NCBI GenBank assembly: GCA_023382595.1
Contig: JAHDWB010000001.1
Coordinates: 1,895,653-1,959,652, forward strand
Length of the DNA stretch: 64,000 nt
Direction of reading: 5' to 3'
Source: Anaerolineales bacterium
GTDB lineage: Bacteria > Chloroflexota > Anaerolineae > Anaerolineales > Villigracilaceae
The position numbers were made by a program, and so were the translations under genes. This document shows, piece after piece, positions 1 to 8,518 of this stretch. Under the pieces are notes generated by a model, which ran no database searches, was not told the origin of the DNA, and saw only the letters and a list, made by a program, of their open reading frames with translations. Positions within the stretch are counted from its first letter, which is position 1. Each line of letters begins with the position of its first letter.

Positions 1-1230
1 AACAACGAAGTGTTTGATAACTGCGGGGAGGGCATCGCGGCAACTCGCGGTGTGAATGTATTGATCGAGGGAAACCGCGTCTATGATAACCATTCCGTCA
101 ATATCTATGTGGATAACTCCATAAACACGCAGGTATTGAACAACCACTCTTTTTGTAAAAATAGGGACACATCTCCCATCGCTGTGGGAGAGGAGTATTA
201 CGATGGGTGGGGGGCGCAGCTTAGGGATGTGGTTATAAAAGACAACCGCATCGAAGGGTGTCAGAGGGCGATCATAGTATACGGTAGCGGTGTTGGAGGT
301 ACACTGACAAATGCGCTGATCGATAATAATATAGTAGCATCGGGAACCGGCACCAGATCTGTCATCAGTTTGGATAATCAGAGGAATTCCAACGTAAGGA
401 TTACGAACAATCAGTTGTGGAAGCTAAATATTTGGGTCCGCTCCCCTGCCGGGGTGACGTTGGAAAACAACTCAGTCGGCGGCGCTTTGCCGACTGTAAC
501 GAATACCCCTGTATCTGTAATAGCAACCAGGACGCCAATTCCTATTGTGACTCAATCCTGGACTGCCACTTCTACTCCGATATCATCTCCTACGTCTGTG
601 CCGCCATCCGCCACGCCCATCCTGCCGCCCGCCACTTCGACGCCATTTGTGATGCCGACCTTTACGCACACATCAATCCCGCCGACGGCTCTTCCCAGCG
701 CGACGCCTGTTTTGCCATCCGCTACGTCCATCTTGCCGCCTGCCACTTCGACGCCATTTGTGATGCCGACCTTTACACACACCTCAATTCCACCAACATC
801 TCTTCCCAGTGCGACGCCTGATTCTTCTGATGATCCGGAGCCAATTGAAACAGAGCCTTCCGAAAAGATCTTTGACGATAAGGATGGTGCATTTGAGTAT
901 TCGAGAGGATGGGATGATATCCGTAGGAGAAAGGCGCACGGCGGTTCCTACAAAATGACCACTCGAAACGGCGCTTTCGTCACATTCACCTTCACCGGCG
1001 AATCGTTCAGCGTGCTGTACTTGGCTGGATCGGAGTTCAAGAGTATCGATGTTTATGTAGACGACGTGTTAGTGGGAACGATCAAGGACAAAGGCAAGAA
1101 CCGCAGGTTCCATCAACGTTGGGATTACTCAGGCAAGTTGGAGACGGGAGTCCATACTCTCAAACTGGTCTTCAACTTGGGCAGGTCCCGTAATTCCAGC
1201 GGGACGCTCGATGCTGTGATCGTTCGATAA
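1..1230 (+). CDS. Right-handed beta-helix surface protein, 3' part only
   Basis: The reading frame is open to the left window edge, so the true start lies outside and only about 409 residues are visible. The first ~165 residues are short Asn/Gly/Val-rich repeats (such as DNRIEGC and DNNIV) typical of parallel beta-helix (PbH1) proteins, which usually act on or bind polysaccharides. A Pro/Thr/Ser linker follows, and within it a 111-bp (37-residue) unit is present twice, from about 621 and 732. The last ~110 residues look like a beta-sandwich adhesion or carbohydrate-binding domain. It is probably exported; the signal peptide would be upstream of the window. The substrate is unknown. The fold call is good, the function is only a guess. 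Confidence 0.7.
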   Translation, partial: NNEVFDNCGEGIAATRGVNVLIEGNRVYDNHSVNIYVDNSINTQVLNNHSFCKNRDTSPIAVGEEYYDGWGAQLRDVVIKDNRIEGCQRAIIVYGSGVGGTLTNALIDNNIVASGTGTRSVISLDNQRNSNVRITNNQLWKLNIWVRSPAGVTLENNSVGGALPTVTNTPVSVIATRTPIPIVTQSWTATSTPISSPTSVPPSATPILPPATSTPFVMPTFTHTSIPPTALPSATPVLPSATSILPPATSTPFVMPTFTHTSIPPTSLPSATPDSSDDPEPIETEPSEKIFDDKDGAFEYSRGWDDIRRRKAHGGSYKMTTRNGAFVTFTFTGESFSVLYLAGSEFKSIDVYVDDVLVGTIKDKGKNRRFHQRWDYSGKLETGVHTLKLVFNLGRSRNSSGTLDAVIVR

Positions 1231-1247
1231 CCATCAACCTAATTTAC

Positions 1248-1287
1248 AAAAAGGCATCAAGGAACTCTCATTCCTTGATGCCTTTTT
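1248..1287 (+). terminator. Intrinsic terminator after the beta-helix gene
   Basis: A 17-bp perfect inverted repeat (AAAAAGGCATCAAGGAA and its complement) surrounds a 6-nt loop and ends in a T run. It begins 18 bp after the stop codon. The A-rich 5' flank means it could also work for transcription from the minus strand. Confidence 0.9.
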
Positions 1288-1305
1288 GTTACGACGGTTC
1301 AGGCT

Positions 1306-1761
1306 TTAATCGCTTATTAGATCACGTGCCTTCAAATTCCTCCCGCCGATCCACGCGCCGACAGCGGTGGCAAGGATCGAGAGCAGGAAGACCAGCAGGA
1401 TGACCATTTCGAACCGTCCCTGCATGATGACGTTCAGGATGAGAATATCCAAAGCAAGAACGCTGGCACGAAACGACTCGGGAATGAGGATTCCCAACAC
1501 ACCGCCGAGTAATGCGCCGAAGAACATACCTGTATAGGCTCCCGTGCTGACGCCGCCGGTCGTCCCCGCCGTGCGGACGGTTAACGCGCCGGTCAGAGCG
1601 CCGGTCAAAATGCCGAGCAGGATACCTGCAATGATCCCGAATATCACTCCGCTCCACATCCCGCTCAATGCCCCTGTTGCCGCGCCGAGGAGCGCCCCAA
1701 AGAAGGCGCCCAACCCCGCACCGAAGAGACTGCTTTTCAAGTAAAGTTGTTGATCTGGCAT
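1306..1761 (-). CDS. Small glycine-zipper membrane protein
   Basis: A 151-residue protein made almost entirely of hydrophobic stretches with repeated GxxxG spacing (for example [19 protein letters not shown]), then a more ordinary membrane segment and a short basic tail. It should lie in the membrane as tightly packed helices. No enzyme motif is visible. It is transcribed away from folE, and the two starts are about 100 bp apart. The family is not recognised; it resembles the many Gly-rich membrane proteins of unknown role. Confidence 0.6.
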   Translation of the reverse strand: MPDQQLYLKSSLFGAGLGAFFGALLGAATGALSGMWSGVIFGIIAGILLGILTGALTGALTVRTAGTTGGVSTGAYTGMFFGALLGGVLGILIPESFRASVLALDILILNVIMQGRFEMVILLVFLLSILATAVGAWIGGRNLKARDLISD

Positions 1762-1858
1762 GACTCCATTTTCCTTTCAAATTTGCACGGAATTTTACCC
1801 TGTGGTTTCCCCAAATCAGATACAATCAGAAAATTCCATAATTGCAATGGAGAAGAAA

Positions 1859-2494
1859 ATGCGAAACCCTGAAACAAACGAAGATTTTGACGAACGCCCA
1901 ACCTTCAACGAAGAGATCGATACGGATGCCATCGAAAACGCCGTGCGTTCCATGCTCTCTGCTTTTGGCGAAGATCCCAGCCGGGAAGGCTTGAAAAACA
2001 CCCCCAAGCGCGTTGCCCGCATGTATCCCGAACTCCTAAGCGGCTACCGTACGGATACGCACAAACTTGTCAACGGCGCGATCTTCAATGTGACTTATGA
2101 CGACATGGTCATCGTGCGCGATATTGAGTTCTTCAGCTTGTGCGAACATCACATGCTGCCATTTGTCGGGCGCGCCCATGTCGCCTACATCCCGAACGGA
2201 CAGGTGATCGGTCTCTCGAAAATCCCCCGCATCGTCGATATGTACGCCCGCCGCCTGCAGGTTCAGGAACGCATGACCCGCCAGATCGCCGACTTCCTTC
2301 ACGACCTGCTCAAGCCGCAGGGTGTGGCGGTGGTCGTCGAAGCCCTGCATTTGTGCGCGATGATGCGCGGCGTGAAAAAACACGATGCCCGCATGACCAC
2401 ATCCACCATGCTGGGGAGCTTCCGTAAAAGCATCAACACCCGCCAGGAATTTCTGGACCACCTGGACCGCGGCGCGGAACCGCTCAGGATCTAG
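1859..2494 (+). CDS. folE: GTP cyclohydrolase I
   Basis: Converts GTP to 7,8-dihydroneopterin triphosphate, the first step of folate and pterin synthesis. From the start chosen here (211 aa), the zinc ligands are visible as C95 and H98 in [10 protein letters not shown] and C166 in [10 protein letters not shown], and the core [19 protein letters not shown] is present. An ATG at 1847 and a longer frame from 1760 also exist; 1859 is preferred because GGAG lies 6 nt upstream of it. A possible -10 (TACAAT) is at 1821-1826. The 3' end overlaps the tail of folK by 11 bp on the other strand. Together with folK, folB, folM and phhA it forms a pterin block. Confidence 0.95.
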   Translation: MRNPETNEDFDERPTFNEEIDTDAIENAVRSMLSAFGEDPSREGLKNTPKRVARMYPELLSGYRTDTHKLVNGAIFNVTYDDMVIVRDIEFFSLCEHHMLPFVGRAHVAYIPNGQVIGLSKIPRIVDMYARRLQVQERMTRQIADFLHDLLKPQGVAVVVEALHLCAMMRGVKKHDARMTTSTMLGSFRKSINTRQEFLDHLDRGAEPLRI

Positions 2495-2975
2495 CGCCCA
2501 ACGGGCGGATGATAACGTCCTCCCGCTTCTGAATCCAAACCGAAACCTGCTTCACCGACCGGGCAAGCGCCTCCCCACTGGCGGGATGCGGAAAATCGGG
2601 GATCAATTCCGCCAGCGGGACGATCACAAAAGCATATTCCCAAAAGTCTGTGTTGAGCGGCTTTTCGTCATATAACACAATGTCAATATCGATCGTGCGC
2701 GGCGCGTTCTTTTCGTCGCTGCGCACGCGCCCCAATTCCGCTTCAATGGGGCGGATGATCTGCTCCTTGAACTCAACAGATCCAAGAGGGGTGAGAAAAA
2801 GCACGCAGGCATTTAAGAAATTCGGACCATCGAAGCCGACGGATTCGGATTCCCACACAGAAGACACCGCCTCGATTTTCCCGACCCCTTGAAGTAATTC
2901 CACTGCTTTTGGTAAATTGACCTTCGCCTCGATGTTCGAGCCGAGGCTGAGGTAGGCGCGATGTAACTCACTCAT
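2484..2975 (-). CDS. folK: 6-hydroxymethyl-7,8-dihydropterin pyrophosphokinase
   Basis: Transfers pyrophosphate from ATP to 6-hydroxymethyl-7,8-dihydropterin in folate synthesis. The 163-residue protein has the N-terminal LSLGSNI and the family signature [13 protein letters not shown], including the metal-binding DID. The start MSELHRAY is chosen because upstream residues are not family-like and because this ATG overlaps the end of folB by 8 nt, which suggests translational coupling. Last gene of the folM-folB-folK operon. No folP is visible in the window. Confidence 0.95.
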   Translation of the reverse strand: MSELHRAYLSLGSNIEAKVNLPKAVELLQGVGKIEAVSSVWESESVGFDGPNFLNACVLFLTPLGSVEFKEQIIRPIEAELGRVRSDEKNAPRTIDIDIVLYDEKPLNTDFWEYAFVIVPLAELIPDFPHPASGEALARSVKQVSVWIQKREDVIIRPLGARS

Positions 2976-3324
2976 CACGGCTTCGCTCCACCTCCACACC
3001 GACGGATTTCGCAAACCGTACCGCGCCGGGCTTTTCCACGCGCACGATGGCTTTTTTTGCCAATGCATCCTCAAGACAAATTTCAGCAAGGTCGTTCGCC
3101 AGCGCCTCCACCGTCAGGCGCTTTGCGGTTTCGGTGTGCGCCTGAATCCTTTTCGCCAACGCGCTGTAATCCACACAGTCATTGATGCTGTCGCTTTTTG
3201 CGGCATGTGACATGTCGGTGAACACCGTCACATTGATCAGAATATCCTGAGCCTTCTCCCGCTCCCAATCGCGGATGCCGATGATGCCGCGCACGAGTAG
3301 ATCTTTGATGAAAACTTTGTCCAT
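2968..3324 (-). CDS. folB: Dihydroneopterin aldolase family protein (FolB/FolX)
   Basis: A 118-residue protein of the tunnelling-fold FolB/FolX family. It begins MDKVFIKDLLVRGIIGI and has the expected WEREKAQ, the CVDYSALAK segment and LTVEALANDLAEICL. FolB cleaves dihydroneopterin; FolX epimerises its triphosphate. Sequence alone does not separate the two here, and the FolM-type neighbour makes a FolX-like role worth testing. AGGAG lies just upstream of the ATG. It starts 11 nt after the end of folM and overlaps folK, so the three are one operon. Confidence 0.9.
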   Translation of the reverse strand: MDKVFIKDLLVRGIIGIRDWEREKAQDILINVTVFTDMSHAAKSDSINDCVDYSALAKRIQAHTETAKRLTVEALANDLAEICLEDALAKKAIVRVEKPGAVRFAKSVGVEVERSRDE

Positions 3325-3335
3325 GATTGCTCCTG

Positions 3336-4058
3336 TTAGATCAAATGCCTGCCGCCATCCAAATGGATGATTTCTCCAGTGATGTAAGCGGGACCTGTCA
3401 GTAAAAATATCAGCGCATCCTCGACTTCGCCCGCCTCGCTCCACCTTTTGGCTGGCACACTTTCTATGATCCTTTCCCCCGCTGACGGATCATCCGCCGG
3501 CGGCAGAATCGCCCCCAACGCCAGCCCGTTGACCGTGATATGCGGCGCGAGCGCCGCCGCCAGCGATTTCGTCATCCCTGCCAATGCGGATTTGGTGACG
3601 GTGTACGGGAAGTGATCCGCGCCGGGTCGCAGGGCGCGCCAATCGAGGATGTTTACGATGCGCCCTTCCTTGACGTGCTTCGCAAATGTCTGAGACAACA
3701 AGAACGGCGCGGTCAGGTTGATATCCATGTGGCGCTGCCAGTCATCGAGTGACGTATCATGGACGGTGAGCGGCTCGAAGATGGATGCACTGTTCACCAA
3801 TCCATACAGCGGGCTCAACTCGCTGGCTCGTTCGATTAATTGCGATGCGCTTTTAGGGTTGGAAAAGTCCGCAGTGAGCACCCAGGCTTGAGGTCCGAAT
3901 GATGCGATCTCATCCCGAACAGATTCGGCTTCCGCGGGGGAATGTCCGTGATGGATGATGACGTTCGCGCCCGCGCGTCCACAGGCGAGCGCGAGAAGCC
4001 GCCCCACGCGGCGGGCAGCCCCGGTAACGAGGATGGTCTTCCCTTTCAGGTCGGTCAT
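3336..4058 (-). CDS. folM: FolM-type pteridine reductase (SDR family)
   Basis: A short-chain dehydrogenase of 240 residues. Near the N-terminus it carries TGAARRVG, which fits the TGxxxRxG motif of pteridine reductases (PTR1/FolM) rather than the usual TGxxxGxG. It also has LVNSASIF, the catalytic YTVTK and the C-terminal LDGGRHLI, close to the FolM ending DGGRHLR. FolM reduces dihydromonapterin (and weakly dihydrofolate) with NADPH. First gene of folM-folB-folK and divergent from phhA, which consumes reduced pterin. A -10 box TAAAAT (4065-4070) lies only 6 nt from the ATG, suggesting a leaderless mRNA. The family call is firm; the natural substrate is inferred. Confidence 0.85.
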   Translation of the reverse strand: MTDLKGKTILVTGAARRVGRLLALACGRAGANVIIHHGHSPAEAESVRDEIASFGPQAWVLTADFSNPKSASQLIERASELSPLYGLVNSASIFEPLTVHDTSLDDWQRHMDINLTAPFLLSQTFAKHVKEGRIVNILDWRALRPGADHFPYTVTKSALAGMTKSLAAALAPHITVNGLALGAILPPADDPSAGERIIESVPAKRWSEAGEVEDALIFLLTGPAYITGEIIHLDGGRHLI

Positions 4059-4196
4059 GATGTGATTTTATCATTTCCAAACCTGACAGGGTTTATCCCA
4101 TTCTTGACTTCATTTTTTGGAGGTGATAATATCTTTTCATTATGCTGTAATTTCCCGCTGTTCTGTGTTCCCAAATCCGACTAGAAAGGTGTAAAG

Positions 4197-5207
4197 GTGA
4201 CCATGAATCAAAACGTACCGAGTTACACGGGTGATATTGCCGCCCAACAGATCGACCCTGCCAAGGAGTACTCTGCCGAGAATCAGGAAATTTCATTTTC
4301 CGCGGAACAGCACGCGATCTGGGCGGATTTATTTGACGGAGTTTATCAGCCCTACCTGCTGGAGCATATTTGCCAGGAATGGAAGACGGGCTTGGAGTTG
4401 TTGCAGCTCGACCCGAACGGTATTTCAACGGTGGCGCATTTGAATGAACACATCACACCGCGTTCGGGCTGGAGGATCGAGCGGACGGTGGTGCGCTACA
4501 CCCTTGCTGACGATTGGTACAAGAAATTTGCACAGCGCATTTTCCTGATCACTGATTATCTGCGCACGCGTGACCAGATGGAATTCACGCCCGAACCCGA
4601 CATGTTCCACGATATTTTCGGACATTTGCCTTTCCTCACGCAAAAGTTTTATGCCGATATCGAAAATAAATTCGCGCCCGCCTACATGAAGGCGACGACA
4701 GAGGAGCGCGAGGTCATCAAGCGGCTGGCATGGTACAGCACGGAGTTCGGTCTGGTGGTGCAGGAGAACCGTTTCAAGATCTTTGGGGCGGGGATCATCT
4801 CCGGGCGCAAGGAATTGACCCGCACCATCATGGAGTTCTACCGCCTCGGGCGCGACAATGTGATCGACTACACCAAGCCGGTCTTCCAGCAATTGGATGC
4901 GCATTTCCAGGCGAACAAGACCAACCTGCACCGCATCATTGACGGGGTGAACGCGCTTCACCAAAAGGGACAGATGTCCTCTGCGGATGAAGGCTGGAAC
5001 GTCGTCCTGGGTTTGTACAAGAGTCTGGGTATCAAACAGGACGGCATCTTCGGTGGCGAGGTCATCATCGCGCCGTTCGATATCGAGACGATTGCCAGAA
5101 TCCCCAAGACGGTCTATGCCTTCAACCCGATGCTGTTTGTGTGCGAGTCGCTGGAGCAGATGGATGAATTGCTGGATTCATACCTGAAGCCGATCGCGCA
5201 GAGATAA
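4197..5207 (+). CDS. phhA: Aromatic amino acid hydroxylase (phenylalanine 4-hydroxylase type)
   Basis: A non-haem iron, pterin-dependent monooxygenase that most likely converts phenylalanine to tyrosine using tetrahydropterin and O2. The iron ligands are visible as H138 and H143 in TPEPDMFHDIFGH and E183 in WYSTEFGL; GAGIISGRKEL follows as in the family. There is no clear N-terminal ACT domain. The GTG at 4197 has AAAGGTG 5 nt upstream; an ATG two codons later is the alternative. It is divergent from folM across 138 bp and close to folE. Pterin-reductase neighbours support a pterin-dependent enzyme. Tyr or Trp hydroxylation cannot be excluded from sequence. Confidence 0.9.
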   Translation: MTMNQNVPSYTGDIAAQQIDPAKEYSAENQEISFSAEQHAIWADLFDGVYQPYLLEHICQEWKTGLELLQLDPNGISTVAHLNEHITPRSGWRIERTVVRYTLADDWYKKFAQRIFLITDYLRTRDQMEFTPEPDMFHDIFGHLPFLTQKFYADIENKFAPAYMKATTEEREVIKRLAWYSTEFGLVVQENRFKIFGAGIISGRKELTRTIMEFYRLGRDNVIDYTKPVFQQLDAHFQANKTNLHRIIDGVNALHQKGQMSSADEGWNVVLGLYKSLGIKQDGIFGGEVIIAPFDIETIARIPKTVYAFNPMLFVCESLEQMDELLDSYLKPIAQR

Positions 5208-5234
5208 AGCAGGCAGCAAAGCGAATTCGAGAAG

Positions 5235-5269
5235 AAAACTCCCGTTGGTTTTGACCCTGCGGGAGTTTT
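5235..5269 (+). terminator. Intrinsic terminator after phhA
   Basis: A 10-bp stem, AAAACTCCCG and its complement, with a 15-nt loop, ends in GTTTTGTGTT. It starts 28 bp after the phhA stop. Confidence 0.8.
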
Positions 5270-5291
5270 GTGTTCTAATCCATAAATTGTG

Positions 5292-5319
5292 TTGAAAATT
5301 TATCCAAATTAGCTAAAAT
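5292..5319 (+). promoter_or_regulatory. Sigma-70-type promoter for the 688-residue protein
   Basis: TTGAAA (5292-5297), a 16-nt spacer and TAAAAT (5314-5319) stand 37 bp before the start codon at 5357, which has its own Shine-Dalgarno AAAGGAG at 5344-5350. Confidence 0.6.
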
Positions 5320-5356
5320 TGAATAGTCATCGACCCCGTTACTAAAGGAGCACGTC

Positions 5357-7423
5357 ATGGCTGGACAGTCGTACTTCCAATGGCAGAACGAGTTCTTGTG
5401 CAAGACCATTTATCCCATGCGGATGCAGAAGCTGCGGGATTTTTTGGTGTATTACAAAGAAATAGACTTATGGGCAGAGTATAAACTCAAGAACATTGCC
5501 AGCCTGACAGGTGATGTGCAAGCCTATGAAAGCGGATTGGAATCCACGCGCCTGCTGGAATTCAAGCGGTATTCCGCCCTGAAAAGTTACTTCATGACGG
5601 CGGATGTGAAGGGGTTTTTCGTCAAATACAAGCCCATCGAAGAGACTGCGCTGGCAGAGATCCAAAAGATCCACCAACTATTCATCGCATCCTGGCCCAA
5701 GGATATTCGCGGCGAGCGGAGTTTCATCCTGATGCGGATCAATGCCCTCAAAACGCAGATGGGGTTCCTGAAAGACCGCATCAACTACCTTCAGCGCCGC
5801 CTGGCGGGAATGGCGCTCAACCATCCCAGCCGCCCGAAGGATGAGGAAGAACTGCGCTTGAAGGAAGGTTCCGCCCTGCCGATGCTGTTGGATGAGATGG
5901 ATAAACTGCGCGATTTCAATGATACCTACGACAAGGTCGAAGCGCCGAAACTGGAATGGTATCGGCTTACCAAATCCGACCCGAATTTCAAGACCTCGGA
6001 GGAGGAATTCCTCGCGAATTACAGATCGAAGAATCCCATCACAGTCAAAGACATTGTCCGCTGGAAGGTGGAGGAACACCGAAAGTCATTGGAGGGGAAG
6101 AGCCAATATCAACTGCTTGATGAGATTCGCCAGCGATTTGAGAGGGAGCCGCAGCGCTTCCCGCACTGGCTGCAATACATGATCGTCCACTTTTCAGGGA
6201 TGCGCTACGCATCCGCGCACGGTTCATGGGCGGACCCGAAAGACCTGCTGGCGCAACTGCGTCTCGCCGAGGTCAAGCAGGAACAACTTGCCCTCAGCGA
6301 TGCGGATGTGGCGGCGAAATGCGAAGAAAAGCTCAGGCAATACGACCCTTCACACACCGGCAGCAAGCCAAAACTGGCGACCGCTGCCGAAAAGATCTGG
6401 AAGGACCGGATCGCCATGCACATGCAGGGCGTCAAAGCCCGCGGACCGCAGTCGCGGCGTAACGGCTTGACCGGGTTAACGGCGGAAGAGATCCGGTACG
6501 AGTACATGTCCATGACGACCGAACAGGCTCTGGCGAAGTTGGAGGCGATGAAGGATCAGTTCCCGGGCTGGGCTTGGAAGTGGATCGTCCGGCTTACGCC
6601 CCTGCGCGTCAAATATGTCAACGACCTGAATTGGGAAAAACTCACGCCCGAGGAGGAGACGGCGCGCGCGGCAAACCTGTCACTCAGCCGGATTCTCGGC
6701 GACTGGCAGACCAGGCATACGGTCGGCTGGCGGGACGAGCACGGACGCTCGCGCGAACTGATCGTCTCGCGCGCGGTGTGCAATGAGACCGCCGAACACA
6801 TCCAGCACATGCGCGGAAATCTCCCGCCCGGCGGTCTGACGCCCAAACCGAGTTGGTATGTCAAACTTGAAAAGGACAACCCCGCCGCGTTTTACGTCAA
6901 ACCGAAAGCCGCCGCCGACTATAAACAAGGCGCGAGCATTTTTTGGCTGCGATTTGTTGACAGCGAGCCGAACGCCTGGCAGGTCGCGAGACCGATCGCG
7001 ACCAAGGACGGCGAAGGATTGCTCCCGAAGGAATTTCTTGGCAACCGTCCGCAGAAGAAAGATGCGCCGCCGCCCTGGCAGTACAAGCCCGGCAACGTCA
7101 CCATGCGCACGCGTACCATCATCAACGCCAACAAACAAAAGGTCGTGCAAAACCAATGGCTGAGATGGATCCACGAAGCCACCATCATCGAAGTTGCCGA
7201 TACCGCCGACGGCACCTACGTGTACACCTTCGAAACATCCCTGCCCAGCGACGACCGCGGCACGTCCTGCCTCGGCGTGTTCCGCAATACGCTCAACTGG
7301 AACCTCTCCGACGGAACCGAAGACAACTACAATCGCTCGTTCATCGGCTATGCTCCCGAAAACCAGATTCCCGCCGAACAACTCAAGGCAGTGTTGGACT
7401 GGAACAAGATCTTGCTGAAGTAA
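5357..7423 (+). CDS. Large soluble protein of unknown function, 688 aa
   Basis: No family is recognised. There is no signal peptide and no membrane segment. The N-terminal half is charged and helical, rich in Lys, Glu and Leu, and probably forms long helices or coiled coils around residues 30-200. The C-terminal third (from about residue 440) is richer in Trp, Pro and beta-prone segments such as GASIFWLRF and IIEVADTADGTYVYTF. The start is firm: AAAGGAG 6 nt upstream and a promoter behind it. The TolB-like gene follows after 30 bp and may be co-transcribed. It could be a cytoplasmic scaffold or a nucleic-acid-associated protein, but nothing in the sequence settles this. Confidence 0.75.
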   Translation: MAGQSYFQWQNEFLCKTIYPMRMQKLRDFLVYYKEIDLWAEYKLKNIASLTGDVQAYESGLESTRLLEFKRYSALKSYFMTADVKGFFVKYKPIEETALAEIQKIHQLFIASWPKDIRGERSFILMRINALKTQMGFLKDRINYLQRRLAGMALNHPSRPKDEEELRLKEGSALPMLLDEMDKLRDFNDTYDKVEAPKLEWYRLTKSDPNFKTSEEEFLANYRSKNPITVKDIVRWKVEEHRKSLEGKSQYQLLDEIRQRFEREPQRFPHWLQYMIVHFSGMRYASAHGSWADPKDLLAQLRLAEVKQEQLALSDADVAAKCEEKLRQYDPSHTGSKPKLATAAEKIWKDRIAMHMQGVKARGPQSRRNGLTGLTAEEIRYEYMSMTTEQALAKLEAMKDQFPGWAWKWIVRLTPLRVKYVNDLNWEKLTPEEETARAANLSLSRILGDWQTRHTVGWRDEHGRSRELIVSRAVCNETAEHIQHMRGNLPPGGLTPKPSWYVKLEKDNPAAFYVKPKAAADYKQGASIFWLRFVDSEPNAWQVARPIATKDGEGLLPKEFLGNRPQKKDAPPPWQYKPGNVTMRTRTIINANKQKVVQNQWLRWIHEATIIEVADTADGTYVYTFETSLPSDDRGTSCLGVFRNTLNWNLSDGTEDNYNRSFIGYAPENQIPAEQLKAVLDWNKILLK

Positions 7424-7453
7424 ACAGATCACCGCAGGCAATGCGGTTCATCC

Positions 7454-8518
7454 ATGTCACTCCGCAACCTCACCCTCATCCAAAAAATCATCGTCACCGG
7501 CTTGGGCATCGGCTTCACAGGTCTGTGCGTGCTCTTTGCCTATGCTGTCATCGTTGTTGCCAACGAACCGTTGGAGCAGGGAACACCGACGCCCGCGCTT
7601 GTCTTCCCTCCCTTGGAGACTCCCACGCTCACACTTGCGGACATCCCCACAGAGTTTGCCACGCTTCCTCCGACCTTTGAACTGCCCACTCCGACCGAAT
7701 TCATCCCCACGCCCCAGCCGACCTACAATGACGCCTCGCCGCCAAGCGGGAAGATCGCCTTCGCTTGTTACATCCAGCAAATTGACCAGATCTGCCTGCT
7801 CAACGCGGATGGGAGCGGGCGAAAACAACTCACCAGCCTCAGCGCCACGGCGTTCTATCCGTCCGTTTCGCCCGATGGTCAGACCATCTTCTTCTCCTCG
7901 CGCGACAGCGGAAATTTCGAGATCTATTCGATTGACATCAGCGGGAATAACCTAAAGAAACTGACGAACGGCATCGGTTCGCTCTACGCGCCTGAAATGT
8001 CCCCGAACGGCGAGTGGATCATTTTTACCAACGGCAATAGCGGACTGTGGCTGATGCGTCCCGACGGCAGGAATCCCCGCGCATTGACAAATCGCAACGA
8101 CATCGACCCGACCTGGTCACCGGATGGCTCGATGATCGCCTTCGCCTCCTCGCGTTCAGGCGCGCGCCAGCTCTTCGTCATGAACGCGGATGGGACGGAC
8201 GTTCAACAGGTCACCGACCTGAACAATATGGGCGGGCGCAATACCTGGTCGCCGGATGGCAATCAACTCGCCTTCTACCGCGGACCGCGCGGCGACCGCA
8301 ATATCTACATCATCAACATCGACGGTACGGGCTTGGTCAAGCTCACGAACGGCGGTGACAATCTCGCCCCTTCCTGGTCGCCGGACGGGGAATGGATCAC
8401 GTTCACATCCTACCGCGACGGCAACAACGAACTCTATATCATGCGCCCCGACGGCACGGACGTGAGGAGATTGACGAACAGTCCCATCTCCGATTGGCAG
8501 CCGAGGTGGGGACCGTAA
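7454..8518 (+). CDS. Membrane-anchored TolB-like beta-propeller protein
   Basis: 354 residues. One N-terminal membrane segment (about residues 11-36) is followed by a Pro/Thr linker (about 42-90) and then by a propeller of PD40/TolB-type blades. The blade motif (W/V)SPDG occurs repeatedly, alternating with (M/N)xDGT and LTN turns. The domain should lie outside the membrane and bind protein or a ligand. Such proteins are common in Chloroflexota with no settled role. Its stop codon abuts the stop of the convergent CAP-domain gene with no base between them. Confidence 0.85.
   Translation: MSLRNLTLIQKIIVTGLGIGFTGLCVLFAYAVIVVANEPLEQGTPTPALVFPPLETPTLTLADIPTEFATLPPTFELPTPTEFIPTPQPTYNDASPPSGKIAFACYIQQIDQICLLNADGSGRKQLTSLSATAFYPSVSPDGQTIFFSSRDSGNFEIYSIDISGNNLKKLTNGIGSLYAPEMSPNGEWIIFTNGNSGLWLMRPDGRNPRALTNRNDIDPTWSPDGSMIAFASSRSGARQLFVMNADGTDVQQVTDLNNMGGRNTWSPDGNQLAFYRGPRGDRNIYIINIDGTGLVKLTNGGDNLAPSWSPDGEWITFTSYRDGNNELYIMRPDGTDVRRLTNSPISDWQPRWGP

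Noticed and set aside
6680..7441. Minus-strand ORF of 253 codons
   Set aside because: Antisense to the 688-aa protein, which has promoter, ribosome site and normal composition.
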